DNA from: Siphonodentalium dalli
Taxonomy: Eukaryota; Mollusca; Scaphopoda; Gadilida; Siphonodentaliidae
NCBI GenBank assembly: GCA_032622095.1
Contig: CP136069.1
Span: forward strand, 52,002,760-52,066,759
Direction of reading: 5' to 3'
DNA: 64,000 nt
Position numbers and translations under genes: made by a program. Positions 10,919 through 21,375 of this stretch are shown here, in pieces. Positions within the stretch are counted from its first letter, which is position 1, and each line of letters starts with the position of its first letter. Below the pieces are notes generated by a model. It was given only the letters and a program-made list of their open reading frames with translations. It did not search any database and was not told the origin of the DNA.

Positions 10919-13356
10919 AGTCCATGAACAACATCATTAAATTATCGACGGACTGAAAAATTTTTAAACTGCCAGATCTAATAGTTTTGATATTGTATAA
11001 ACGATCTGCTATAAGAGATATCAGAAGTGCACTGCACTCCATATGTGCGGTAAAATTGTCACTAAACAGTATAGACAGTAGACATCGATACTTTCATTAA
11101 AATGTTTACTTTTATGCATTTAAACGATATATTCTTAACCAATTGTAATCGTTATACCAGACGAAATCTCGTTTTAACATGCAGCGCATCAAGATTCAAG
11201 ATTCTTTATTATTGTTCTAATAATCTAATTACACATGTAATATACGAACAAATCAATATATAATAAATAGCACTACGGTTGTAAACAAATACAATGGTAG
11301 ATATAACATGGAAATTTAATAAAGTCATCGTGAATATTTGCCGTCGTCACATATGAATGTCGAGAGATGGTAATGTAAGGTGGTGATGCAGTGATCCGAA
11401 TAATATAGTATGCCAATGGTTGCAGAGTCCATTCCTGTGAGGTATACCCTCAACAAGGAGTGAACTATGCAACATGTTGGGTGTATCTTAAAAACCCACA
11501 CAACTTGTTCATATGCACAATATCGGTTGTGTTTAGAATTGAACAGAAGTTATACACGTTTATTTGCTCAGTAAGGTGGCGTGGTAGGAATCTGTTTCTC
11601 AAAGAGCTAACTCTGGTGCATTCCATGATCAAATGGTATTCGTCCCCTATTGAACAGCGAGTGCAGTATGTGCAGACTCGCTCTTCAATAGGTTTCTTAG
11701 ACTTAGACCAAGACCCAGTTTCTATGGGAAGATAATTATTAGTGCACCTAAATTTTGACAATAATCTAATATTTCTATAATTTAGCACTGAAAGATATTT
11801 TTCAATCCCAAAATCGTGCTTAATGATTCGATATGTTCTACACTTTTCCCATGGTTGATATATCACTTCGCCATTTGCTTACAAATTTACTCTCAATGTT
11901 CTTTCGAATAGTGACCTTAGCACAATGCATACTAATCCAAGGATGGGTGTCTAGTCCGTGTGTATACACCAATAACATATGCTTATATAAAATTTTATTT
12001 ATTTTGTGTACGTCCGATGTGATTAGGTTAGTCCAGTAATTTAGCATTCTGCTTTTTATGTCGACACTCAGTGGATATACGCCTGTTTCCCCATACACCA
12101 TGACAGTTGGAGTACTCGGCTTTAGTCCAAGGACATACTTGAGAAATTTCAATTGTACTTGCTCTATTCTGTTGATATATTGTGTTTGATATCCCCAAAC
12201 TTCGCAACCATATAGTAAAATGGGCTTTACAGTTCTAGAAAATAATTTGATCTGTATATCGACTGATATGTCAAATTTTCTTGCTTTGTGTAAGAGACCA
12301 AACATTGATCGATTAGATTTCGATATCAAACCATTTATTGCTTTGCCGTAAGAACCATTTCTTGTCAATTCTATACCTAGATATTTTAAATTGTGATACG
12401 ACTTGTAAAGGTTCGTTGTTAAGTAATATTCGTGGTCTTGGTGACTTGTCACATCCAAATATCATCATTTTGGTTTTTGTCACGTTTACAATTAGTTTCC
12501 AGAAGGAGCAATATTCTGAAAATTGTTTTATTGTAACCCGCATATCTTTCGCCGATTCAGCGAAAACTACTGTATCATCAGCATGTAGTAAGACTATTAT
12601 TTTTAAATATATTCCAATCTGATCGAAAATATGATTTTCTATCAATTTGAGAGTTGGGACTGCATTCGCGGTGAGGAAGTTCTCGAGATCGTTCAGGTAT
12701 AGGGAAAAAAGAAAAGATGATATATTCTCGCCTTGTAAAACACCAGAGCAATTCCTATATGCTCCAGATACATTGTTTCCAATTTTTACACTGGATTTCA
12801 CTTGGTTATACAATGTACATGTTCCTTAAAAATCTAAAACATCGTCCATTTATACCAGCCGTAATTAGTTTCTGCCAAAGACCGTCATGCCAAACAGTAT
12901 CAAAAGCTTGTTTGAAATCAATGAATGTGCAAAATAATTTCCGATTTGCCCTGCTATAGATATTTGTGAGAAAATCCAAGCATAAGATATGGTCAGTGGT
13001 AGAGAAATTCTTCCTGAATCCAGCTTGGTTTACAGTAATGAGATTCGTCGACTCTGCGAAATCAGTCAGTCGTGCATTTATGATGCGCGTGAACAATTTG
13101 CATCGGCTCACGGTAGTGATTACTTAACTTGTTCTCGTTTGTAGTGTCTTCTCGGTTTGACAAGAGTGTGAACACGTTATTAAATAAGCTTGCTAATTTG
13201 CCATAATGGATTTTATGAAAAAGAAAACTCCCATACAGCTTTAAAAAAAAATTTCTGTCTATAGTCATAGGGGAGGAGACGGCGCCAAATAAAATGTCTT
13301 ACTTAAAATTTAAATTTTACAGTCCGTCGATAATTTAATGATGTTGTTCATGGACT
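10919..13356. repeat. 36-bp perfect inverted repeats flanking a decayed LINE
   Basis: The 36 bp at 10919-10954 (beginning AGTCCATGAACAACATCA) are exactly inverted at 13321-13356 (beginning AGTCCGTCGATAATTTAA). Similarity continues imperfectly on both sides: A/T-rich sequence inside, and GCAA just beyond. The 2.4 kb between them hold LINE fragment C. The pair may be termini of a host element, or the trace of an inversion at the LINE insertion site. Confidence 0.85.
11190..13268 (-). pseudogene. Non-LTR retrotransposon pol pseudogene (LINE C), 5' truncated
   Basis: Reading the minus strand from 13268, the encoded segments are in family order: a linker segment; RT palm motifs (NQAGFRKNF and FIDFKQAFDTVWHDG at 13111-12806); the catalytic box as HADD (12574-12585; usual YADD); the thumb with YLGIEL and PILLYGCEVWG (12458-11838); and a C-terminal zinc-knuckle-like region (C-x2-C, then GDEYHL and a Cys; 11866-11465). 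At least four frame changes separate these blocks. Endonuclease and ORF1 are missing. The 3' end is near 11190, where an AATAAA-like word is followed by two GAATCTT units, a common LINE tail form. Confidence 0.9.
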
Positions 13357-13371
13357 TGCAAAAGTTTGGTA

Positions 13372-15654
13372 CCGGTGTAAACAGTTTATCTCCCCCCCCC
13401 CCCCCCCCCGCCCTGGGTATCTTCCCCCCCCACTCATATATATTTTTTTCCTCACTTATTTTATATTATTATGGTAAGAAATGCCGAGAAAACTATTAAA
13501 AAAAAATTGTTTAATTTTTGTTTATTTTGAAGTTTAACTTAACCCCTCACACAATAGCATAAATATGTCAAAATATTACCTTACGATTTTATCGTTTATT
13601 TTGCTTTATATTGTCATGAAATGGCGAGAAATTAACTTTATATGAGAACAATTTAATAGAGTAAGAATTTGGGGTTGGGGGGAAATATCCAGGCCTGAGT
13701 ATCTCCCCCCCCCCCCCCCCCCCCCCACCCAGTGGCTATATATGACAAAAATTAAACGTATGATTTTTATTGCTTAATTTGCTTTATAGTCATGAAATGG
13801 CGAGAAATTAACTTTATATGAGCAAAATTTTATTAGAGTAAGAATAAGGGGTGGGGGGAAGATACCCAGGCCTGAGTATCCCCCCCCCCCCCCCACCCAG
13901 CACCTACATATGACAAAAATTAAACGTATGATTTTATTGCTTAATTTGCTTTATATAGTTATGAAATGGCGAGATAAACTTATATATATTTTTTTTTAAT
14001 TCTGCTGCTGGGTGGGGGGGGGATACTCAGGCCTCTCCCCCACACCCAAATTCCTACTCTATCAACTTTTTGTCATAAAAAGTTAATTTCTGAACATATC
14101 AGGTGGGGGTGAAAAAATTTCTTCCGGCACATATGCCGGGGTGGGTGGGTGGTCAAAGCCACCAACAAGCAATTTGTTCCGCAACTAAAAAAAAAAAAAA
14201 AAGCTTGTTTTTTAGTGTTTTGGCAATGAGTTGGGCTTCAAAACCACTTTGAATGAGAGAAATAATGTAATTCTAACTGGGTAAACTGACTGCAGGCAGT
14301 TTATCGTGTTTGTATTTTGTTGCAAATTTTAAAATCCAAGATGGCCGCTGGCAGCCATGTTTTTTTTGGCCGAATGACCTCAAATGACTCATTCCTATTT
14401 ACATGTCCATGTTAACATCCATGATAAATAGTATGCACAGAAATTCATATACAGCTGTTTACAGTGAATTTCCCCCCGCAAATCTCTGTTTTAGTGTTAA
14501 AAGGGGGGTGGGTGTCCAAAAATGGTCGGAAAAAACTGCCGAAAACGGAAAAAAATTTGGCGGTGGGGGGTGGGTGGGTACAAAAAATGATCGAAAGGGA
14601 AAAAAATGCCATACGTGCCTGAATTTTTTTTCCGACCTCCCCCTGACCATATCATGACTATTTAAAGCAATAAAATCATACGTTTAATTTTTGTCATATG
14701 TAGCTGCTGGGTGGAGGGGGGGGGGGGGGGGGGGGAGATACTCAGGCATGGGTATCCCCCCACACCCCAAATTCTTACTCAATAAAATTGTTCTCACATA
14801 AAGTTAATTTCTCGCCATTTCATGACTATATATAAAGCAAATTAAGCAATAAAATCATGTTTAATTTTTTTCATATGTAGGTGCTGGGTGGGGGGGGGGG
14901 GGGGGGGTGAAGATACTCAAGCCTGGGTATTCCCCCCCCTACCCCAAATTCTTACTCTATTAAATTGTTCTCACATAAAGTTAATTTCTCGCCATTTCAT
15001 GACTATATAAAGCAAATTAAGCAATAAAATCATACGTTTAATTTTTTCATATGTAGGCGCTGGGTGGGGGGGGGGGGGGGGGAGATACTCAGGCATGGGA
15101 TCCCCCCCACACCCCAAATTCTTACTCAATAAAATTGTTCTCACATAAAGTTAATTTCTCGCCATTTCATGACTATAAATTAAGCAATAAAATCAGATGT
15201 TTAATTTTTGTCATAAGTAGGTGCTGAGTGGGGGGGGGGGGGGGGGGGGGGGGGAATACTCAGGCCTGGGTATCTCCCCCCCCCCCACCCCAAATTCTTA
15301 CTCTATCAAATTTTGCTCATATAAAGTTAATTTCTCGCCATTTCATAACTATATAAAGCAAATTAAGAAATAAAATCATACGTTTAATTTTTGTCATATG
15401 TAGGTGCTGTGTGGGGGGAAGATACTCAGGCCTGGGTATCTCCCCCCCCCCCCCCACCCAAAATTTTTACTCTATAAAAATTTTGCTCATATAAAGTTAA
15501 TTTCTCGCCATTTCATGACTATATAAAGCAAATTAAACGATAGAATCATAAGGTAATATTTTGACATATTTATGCTATTATTTGGGTTAAGTTAAACTTC
15601 AAAATAACCACATTTTTTTTTTTTTTTTTATAGTTTTCTCGGCATTTCTTATCA
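13372..15654. mobile_element. Foldback-type element: inverted arrays of about 173-bp subrepeats
   Basis: The left arm (13472 to about 14045) contains the word GAAATGGCGAGA three times, at about 13617, 13794 and 13966. The right arm (about 14640-15654) contains its inverse, TTTCTCGCCATTTCAT, five times at 170-177 bp spacing (about 14803, 14980, 15150, 15326, 15496). Each subrepeat includes a long G or C run. Outside the subrepeats, 13472-13620 and 15510-15654 are inverted copies of each other (ends GGTAAGAAATGCCGAGAAAA and TTTTCTCGGCATTTCTTATC). The central loop (about 14150-14640) holds one reverse-strand unit of the satellite seen at 33.8-36.1 kb. Long terminal inverted repeats made of tandem subrepeats define foldback (FB/TU) transposons. 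The right outer flank is lost in the assembly gap and no transposase is visible. Confidence 0.8.
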
Positions 15655-15754
15655 NNNNNNNNNNNNNNNNNNNNNNNNNNNNNNNNNNNNNNNNNNNNNN
15701 NNNNNNNNNNNNNNNNNNNNNNNNNNNNNNNNNNNNNNNNNNNNNNNNNNNNNN
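15655..15754. other. Assembly gap (100 N)
   Basis: Exactly 100 N, the usual placeholder for a gap of unknown size. It lies at the outer end of the right arm of the foldback-type element, as expected if the palindrome broke the assembly. Confidence 0.99.
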
Positions 15755-16772
15755 TATGTTTTGAAAAAGAACAAAAACAGTCGCCTACGATATTATAACA
15801 ACACATATCTGAGACGAAATGGACACATTCCGATATAATATTGATCAGAGAGGCCGATAATTTGATAACAATATCAACTAATAAGTACCCGGGGAGGTAT
15901 AAGTTTATTTAAGTGAATAATAAACATATAAAAAAAAACGTAATGTCGGTTGAGCAGAATCGCGTCGGTCGGTTTTCGGTTTATTGTTAAAAACCGAAAC
16001 CGAGTTGTTTTCTCGGTTAACTGCCCATCACTATCTGAATATTATAGTCTTAGAGTCGTCAATTAGTTAAAGCCGACATTACATACGCCGATAAGTCACC
16101 GTATAGCTACCTTATATTACAATTTGACGACAGTTGGTAAGTTAGGGTGTCAATTTGGAAAATTCTTACTCAATTAGGATGTAAAAAATTTGGTCTTCAC
16201 GAAAGAGGTTGGAATAATAATTTGGACACTTAATAAGGCACTTTAGCCACGCCCTTGAAAAAAATGGATTTGATGATATTATGATGATGTCATGGCGATG
16301 ATGATTTTAATAATAATAATATGTTGATGTCGGATGATGACGATGGTGATTATGAAATGGTTACATGCATATATACATATATAATTAATAAGTTTATTTC
16401 TCATGTTTAAAAAAATATTTGAATCGAAAATAAACTCGAAACAAACAAGTACATGTTATAGCCGGAATCCAATTATGTTCGTTCCGTTTCCGATTCCTAA
16501 TTCACTGTTTTGACTTATTTTTGCAAATACAAAATGGCTGAAAGTTCGAGGCGATAGAAATATGCTCTCGCTTTATGCGAAGAATGACACGACTAACATC
16601 TTAAACATGCATTGACACCAAACTAGAAGTGTACTAGAAGCTCTTATCTTCAAGTATGTGGCAGTTTTGGCTGTTAAATAATATTTTTTAGGTTGTGTTA
16701 TCGCTTGTGAAAAGTCGAGTAAATGTCCATACCATGATTGAAGACGGAGTACTGCTTACAGTAATATACCTG
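15755..16772. other. Intergenic DNA, no gene recognised
   Basis: A short hairpin made of CGGTTTTCGGTTT and AAACCGAAACCG lies at 15974-16006, and a GAT-rich imperfect microsatellite at 16267-16350. No coding or RNA signal was recognised. Confidence 0.4.
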
Positions 16773-16813
16773 TCTGACTTTTATGGAGCTATGCTCTGAT
16801 AATAAAAGTCAGA
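16773..16813. repeat. Perfect 12-bp stem-loop next to the LTR fragment
   Basis: TCTGACTTTTAT (16773-16784) pairs exactly with ATAAAAGTCAGA (16802-16813) across a 17-base loop. It lies 11 bases left of the truncated 5' LTR piece. It may be the end of another repeat that cut the LTR. Confidence 0.6.
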
Positions 16814-16824
16814 TTTGCGGACTA

Positions 16825-16944
16825 GGTTTGGGTCGGAAATCTTGACCGCGTGTATTATTGTCTCATTCTAATAAATACTCATTTGATCGAATATTGTCAT
16901 TCTGTGTTGGTTACCCGACTATGTAGCTACATAAGTAATGGCGT
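16825..16944 (+). repeat. 5' LTR piece (3' part of an LTR)
   Basis: These 120 bp are identical to 23278-23397, in the same orientation, with a decayed retroviral-type protease between the copies. An AATAAA signal lies inside. The upstream part present at the right-hand copy is missing here, so this LTR is truncated at its 5' side. A third piece of 53 bp, also identical, is at 17280-17332. Confidence 0.75.
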
Positions 16945-17279
16945 GGTGCAGGGTAATTTCCACGCCAGTTTTGGTACCTGTAACAGGTATGGGCGCCCAA
17001 ATTCCTGGCGCCCAAAAAAACAGTTGGAAAGAAGAAAAATTCCTCAGATAATTAGTTTTTTGACCATTATTACTAGAAAACAAACACAACTAACACTAAA
17101 TCATCAAATAAAGCGATAAATTGTCATTTTATGGCAGTATGTACAGGTAGTTCAAGGGGGGATGCCACCCATACCCTCCCCAACTTAGGGCTGCTGCCTT
17201 CGGATATGACTTTGGCATATAAACAGGTGTCCCCAAATAATTACTGGAAACTACACTGCCGTGGTGGCAGCGGTGGGAC

Positions 17280-17332
17280 CATTCTAATAAATACTCATTT
17301 GATCGAATATTGTCATTCTGTGTTGGTTACCC
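17280..17332 (+). repeat. Extra LTR fragment
   Basis: The stretch starting CATTCTAATAAATACTCATT is identical over 53 bp to the inner part of the LTR pieces at 16825 and 23278. It follows a GGTGGCAGCGGTGGGACC run that resembles a primer-binding region. It shows that the left end of the LTR element is rearranged. Confidence 0.7.
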
Positions 17333-17439
17333 TCTTATCGAACAACATCAGAGGGTATGTGTTTGTACAACTGATCCTTCAGGTCCATCCAGGGATGTGG
17401 CTAGAGGGTCTCCGCTGGGGGGTGTCCACCTTGTGAATT

Positions 17440-17650
17440 TCCAACTGCACCCCCCCCCCCTTGAGTCGCAATCACACCAACACAACTTTTTGCATAATTC
17501 CATTTGCACACCCCCCCCCCCCATTGAGTCGGAATCACACCAACACAACTTTTTGCATAATTCCATTTGCACCCCCCCCCCCCCCCCGTTGAGTCGGAAT
17601 CGTACCAACACAACTTTTTGCATATTTCCATTTGCACCCCCCCCCCCCTT
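17440..17650. repeat. Tandem repeat of about 62 bp with poly-C tracts
   Basis: Three and a half units each contain TTGAGTCGGAATC, then ACACAACTTTTTGCAT, then CCATTTGCAC plus a C run. They lie in the left half of the hAT-type element. Confidence 0.85.
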
Positions 17651-17802
17651 GTACCTCGTTCTCAGGCCTAATTTCCTATATATTCATAAGCCATATGCTT
17701 CTATTTTCCCAGTATGAGAACATTAAGATATTGCCCCCAAAAAAACAACTAGTGATCTAATTCCAGACAAATGCACACAGCTACCGACAACAGACCAGGA
17801 AA

Positions 17803-18310
17803 CACCGGGCCGACCATAGTTGTTCGGCCCGGTGTGAGAAAATTTTGAAAACTATACAAGAAAATCGCAAATCCTAGCATCAAGACTGGCCTCAACTGAA
17901 GCTTTCCTAGTGTTGGAAGTTTCAAACCTCATACTCCCCCTGAGGTTGGAAAATTCTTCAACTGATGACCATTTATGTCTACAAGTTTGACCAAATGTAG
18001 TAAAATATTGTTTTGCTAAACTAATTAGCAGTTTTGTATTGGCCATGTGAATGGGGCAATGACACACCGGGCCGACCATGGTTCGGCCCGGTGTGCGAAA
18101 ATTTTGAAATCTGAACAAGAAAATCGCAAAATCCTAACATCTAGACTAGCCTCAAGCCTTCCTACTGTTCGAAATTTCAAACCCTACACCCCACTTAGGT
18201 TGGAAATTTTCCAACTGATGACAATTCCAATGACAATGTTGACCAATTGTATGACAATATTGTTTTCTTAAATTAACTAGAAGTTTTTGACTGGCCACGG
18301 GGAGAGACCA
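17803..18310. repeat. Two direct units of about 258 bp headed by CCGGGCCGA hairpins
   Basis: Each unit starts with a strong stem (ACCGGGCCGACCAT, then GGTTCGGCCCGGTGT) and continues GAAAATTTTGAAA, then AGAAAATCGCAAA. The starts are at about 17803 and 18062. A third, partial unit follows at about 18310-18440. All are internal to the hAT-type element. Confidence 0.7.
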
Positions 18311-18788
18311 GGACACAAGCTTTCCAAGTGTTGGAAATTTCCAACCTGTCACCCCCTAAGGTTGGAAAATTTCCAACTGATGACAATTTCTGTCAAAATT
18401 TTTGACCAAAAATAGGAACATATGCAAATATTGGTCGAAAAACAATAAATTCCCCCAATAAATTGTTTTATAATCAAACTACAAGAACATTTTCAACCTA
18501 TTGTTGGTGTGAAATTTCGTTGTGGCAGGTATGAAATTTCCAACTATTGAAAATATAGCTCTCTGCTGGGGGGGGGGGGTGAGACACCCCCACCCCCCCC
18601 CCCTCTAGCCACATCCCTGGGTCCATCGTATGTGCATGGGCAGATTGGAAAAGAAGAAACAGGCGATTCCACATACTTGAGCCAGATCTCACGAGACAAA
18701 GTGTCCATATCCACTGGAATGACTGATCTTAATGAACCCAACATCGGTGACTTGTTGTTTGTCGAAGACGATCATTTGACTGCGAGAT

Positions 18789-18946
18789 GTGACTCGTAAC
18801 GTCAACTCACCAAGGATTGACTTATATTATAACAACAAAATCGTGTGTGTGAGTCTTAAGTCAGGTCAGGACATTAACTTGATTGATCGCTCATTTGCTG
18901 AGGACCTCGGTATATGTACATGTATCACTGAAGCAGAACACATTAC
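18789..18946 (+). pseudogene. LTR-retroelement aspartic protease, N-terminal piece
   Basis: The frame reads PRIDLYYNNKIVCVSLKSGQ, then a stretch with FAEDLGI. The pattern is that of Gypsy-type retropepsins, where the flap-preceding strand is followed by the D-[ST]-G-A catalytic loop and x-x-A-x-x-L-G-I. Here the loop is K-S-G, so the catalytic Asp is lost. The domain is cut at 18946 by the 3-kb element; its remainder starts at 21967. It is a relic of the LTR element's pol region. The other enzyme domains were not found. Confidence 0.65.
18942..18946 (+). repeat. Target-site duplication ATTAC (left copy)
   Basis: Left copy of the 5-bp duplication; the right copy is at 21962-21966. Confidence 0.75.
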
Positions 18947-19034
18947 CACCCCCTGTGAACCGGTCCTGCACAGCGAGGTCGCAGTGGTTGTGGTACTACG
19001 TGAACGCGTTCGCAGTAACCCCAATCACACCGGC

Positions 19035-20495
19035 ATGATTGAGAAGACGGCAGACGATATCCAGTATTTACATCAAGGGACAAATGTATCAAGAAAAGAC
19101 ATAATGGGTGAGTTTTTGCTAAAGGAAATGTCACACAATATACCACAGATGACCAACTATATGTTTTTTCAAACATACAAGTAGTATTGGTTGAGAGAAT
19201 GGGACTTTTATCACAAATTTCACAATTGGACGAATAAATAATAAAAAACCTGGATGTTTTTGTCATGGACCTACGATTATCCACTCATTGTAACGCTGAA
19301 TATATACTGAAGCGAATTGAGTAATCTTTTGATGACCAATTCCTCCCTGTATTAAAACATCAAGGTCAATAGATTTTCAATGGTAACGTTCGCAGGTGAC
19401 CCGCGCTTCCAAATGATACCGTCTGCAGGTGGTAAGGGTACTGTCCGACGGTGGTCTGCTATCAATTTAATGGGCTTTACTCGAGTTGTAGCGGTCAGTT
19501 TTTCTTATCGTGTCACGTGGGATTTATTCTAGAGCATATTACACATTTCGCATTGTTTTATAACCGACAGAAGAACTATACGATATTAAAATATATATAT
19601 ATGAAACACACAAATTGGCGACAAAATGAGGCAAATTAATGACGTATTTGCATTGCCAAACCCCGTATTAGTGTATTGTGCATATTTCACTGAAATAATC
19701 TGACAGTTGCGTTTGATTTTTTTCCAATTTCGAGCTCATTGTTTTCAAAGTATCTGTTTGAAGATCTGTTTATCGTATTTTTGTTTCAGATATTGCATTT
19801 CAAGAACACATGCCATTGGACGGATCAATAGCAGATGTCACACAAGCGAACATGAGGACATCAACTCCAACCAAGCCATCTACATCTAAGGGCAACCACG
19901 TTTTGAACTGTGATAACTGCTGTTTTACCTCACAATGGCACCACTCCTTATTGCGACATAAACGAAGAAAGCACCCGGTATTAGGTCGTGTTAGATGTTC
20001 AGTGCGCACGGAAACATTCGAAACGCGGGATGAGATGTCAACGCACCGCGATATTGCTCACACCAAGCCGAAGTGCATGTGTGAGGTATGTGGCAAGCTC
20101 TTTGCTAATCAGGACAACCTGAAAATCATCAAAAACGGCACTCTATTGAAAGGAGGTTTAAGTATGGTCAGTGTGACAAATCGTTCATCAGAAAATCTTT
20201 GCTGATCCATCACACTAACGCGCACCAAAACATCACTCCTTTCCAGCGTGAGAAGTGTAAGGCAACATTTCCATCACCTTCGTCCTATCGCCGACATGTC
20301 AGAGAACAGTCATGTCGCAATGCACTTCCAGCTCACATATGTGACGTATGCGGAGCTGAGTTTTCCTACAGGCAGAGTCTGAGCGACCACGTGAAAGCCA
20401 AACACAACAACAGCAGCCTTACATTCGAGTGTGGAAAATCTCATAGTTATAGATCTGGACTTTCGCGACACCGACAAGAGTCTGGACACGAGTGA
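19035..20495 (+). pseudogene. C2H2 zinc-finger gene of the TIR element (two exons, one frameshift)
   Basis: Exon 1 runs 19035-19107 (start in CGGCATGA, MIEKTADD, ending ATG-G) with donor GGTGAGTTTT. The intron is 19108-19789, and the acceptor TTTTTGTTTCAG leads into exon 2 at 19790. The codon phase matches across the junction. Exon 2 encodes a Ser/Thr-rich linker and about seven C2H2 fingers. Finger 1 (LNCDNCCF, then HKRRKH) and finger 6 (HICDVCGAEF, then HVKAKH) are complete; others have lost a Cys (e.g. FQREKC, KYGQC). A one-base frameshift near 20123 splits the third finger. Such arrays usually bind DNA in the nucleus. The frame of exon 1 is open leftwards through the TIR, so the true start could be earlier. 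This copy looks recently inactivated. Confidence 0.7.
19108..19789 (+). other. Intron of the plus-strand zinc-finger gene
   Basis: 682 bp with donor GTGAGTTTTT and acceptor TTGTTTCAG. It contains GTTCGCAGGTGACCC-type words that resemble subterminal sequence of the element. No coding signal. Confidence 0.6.
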
Positions 20496-20549
20496 TTACG
20501 TTCATGAATACAATCTATTAAAACTATCTTTGTTAAATCGCGTTCCATT

Positions 20550-21375
20550 TTATTTTTGCCCAATGCCCATTCGTATGTGTATTATCGCGGCATTCAATGG
20601 GTCGAGCTGCAAACCTTCTAATATTTGACCGGAGTGCTTTGGTCCACCCATGAATCGAATAAAACGACCGTGGAATAGTTTATAGCCAATTTGCCAAAAT
20701 CGCAAAGTTTCTTGGTTTTGGTATCTCATTTTTCGACTGTCACCTGATGATAGAAAGTTGACGATGTCACATTGAAGTAGATGGCTTATATGTCGCAAAC
20801 TTAAAATCCCTTCGCTAACCAATGTAAGGAAGTTGGCAAAGGTGGCAAGCAAGTTGGCTTCTTTATACGCCACTAAGTCACGTGGGATAACCACGGTTAT
20901 ATTCTCGCATAGTTATCGTTCGTAGTCCGATAAATTGTTCATTTCAAATAAGAATATTTCATTTCTTTGGCTCTCTTTCGTCGCGTGGCCAACGCTACAT
21001 GTATTTGTCTCTCTGGTCTCGGTGTTGTGTGTGCTCCCAGGATAACATCCAGGTATACATGTATCTGTGAAATTAGAGACATTGGATGTGGAGTCTGATT
21101 GTTTTATCACACCAGCTTAAGACGTTTAGTGTCATTGGACACATCTATTGAAACGCAAACGGTATCGGTGTTAGTATTCGCAACAATTCGTTTCCCAGAC
21201 GAATCAAGATGTAGCGGTATGAGGCCATGGAATAGTTTTTGTGCGATAAAACTCCCTTCCGTCCTCGGCGCCTAATCTTAACTTCATTCTCCCGGTGGCT
21301 CATACACATATGTTGTATTATACCATGGAATTGCTTAAATTTAGTTGAACAATAGTAGCATTCGTATATATCCAT
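20550..21375 (-). pseudogene. Second zinc-finger gene of the TIR element, with MRY/RFMxG C-terminal domain
   Basis: Minus strand. The first segment (21375-21145) starts MDIYECYYCSTKF and has a complete C2H2 finger (C6, C9, H22, H27), then a basic tract EVKIRRRGRKGV. The second (21110-20550) reads NNLSDYER, an in-frame stop at about 20910, then DLVAYKEANLLATF, SLRHISHLL, RKMRYQNQETLRFWQIGYK and GRFIRFMGG. From memory, proteins with one N-terminal finger plus an FW-x-x-G-Y-K-L-F / R-F-M-x-G C-terminal block are abundant in mollusc and cnidarian genomes as uncharacterised families; I cannot name the domain. It converges on the plus-strand gene, 55 bp apart. One frameshift region (about 21110-21220) and one stop make this copy a pseudogene. 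Confidence 0.65.

Larger units (their letters stand above)
17390..18619. mobile_element. Non-autonomous hAT-type element, 1,230 bp, inside the LTR element
   Basis: The ends are a perfect 19-bp inverted repeat beginning CAGGGATGTGGCTAGAGGG. The element is bordered by the 8-bp duplication GGTCCATC (17382-17389 and 18620-18627). An 8-bp target duplication and CAGGG termini are the hallmarks of the hAT superfamily. No transposase frame is present. The interior is repeats only: about 62-bp units with poly-C tracts (17440-17650), two perfect hairpins ending ACACCGGGCCGA / TCGGCCCGGTGT (about 17803 and 18063), and about 250-bp diverged units with GGTTGGAAATTTTCCAACTG (17860-18440). Frames at 17310-17717 are poly-C artefacts. 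Confidence 0.88.

Noticed and set aside
17310-17717. Proline-rich and glycine-rich frames
   Set aside because: They are produced by poly-C tracts of a tandem repeat in a hAT-type element, on both strands.
18789-19184. The 131-codon frame as a single protein
   Set aside because: It is a protease relic, a TIR and a first zinc-finger exon joined by chance across an insertion border.
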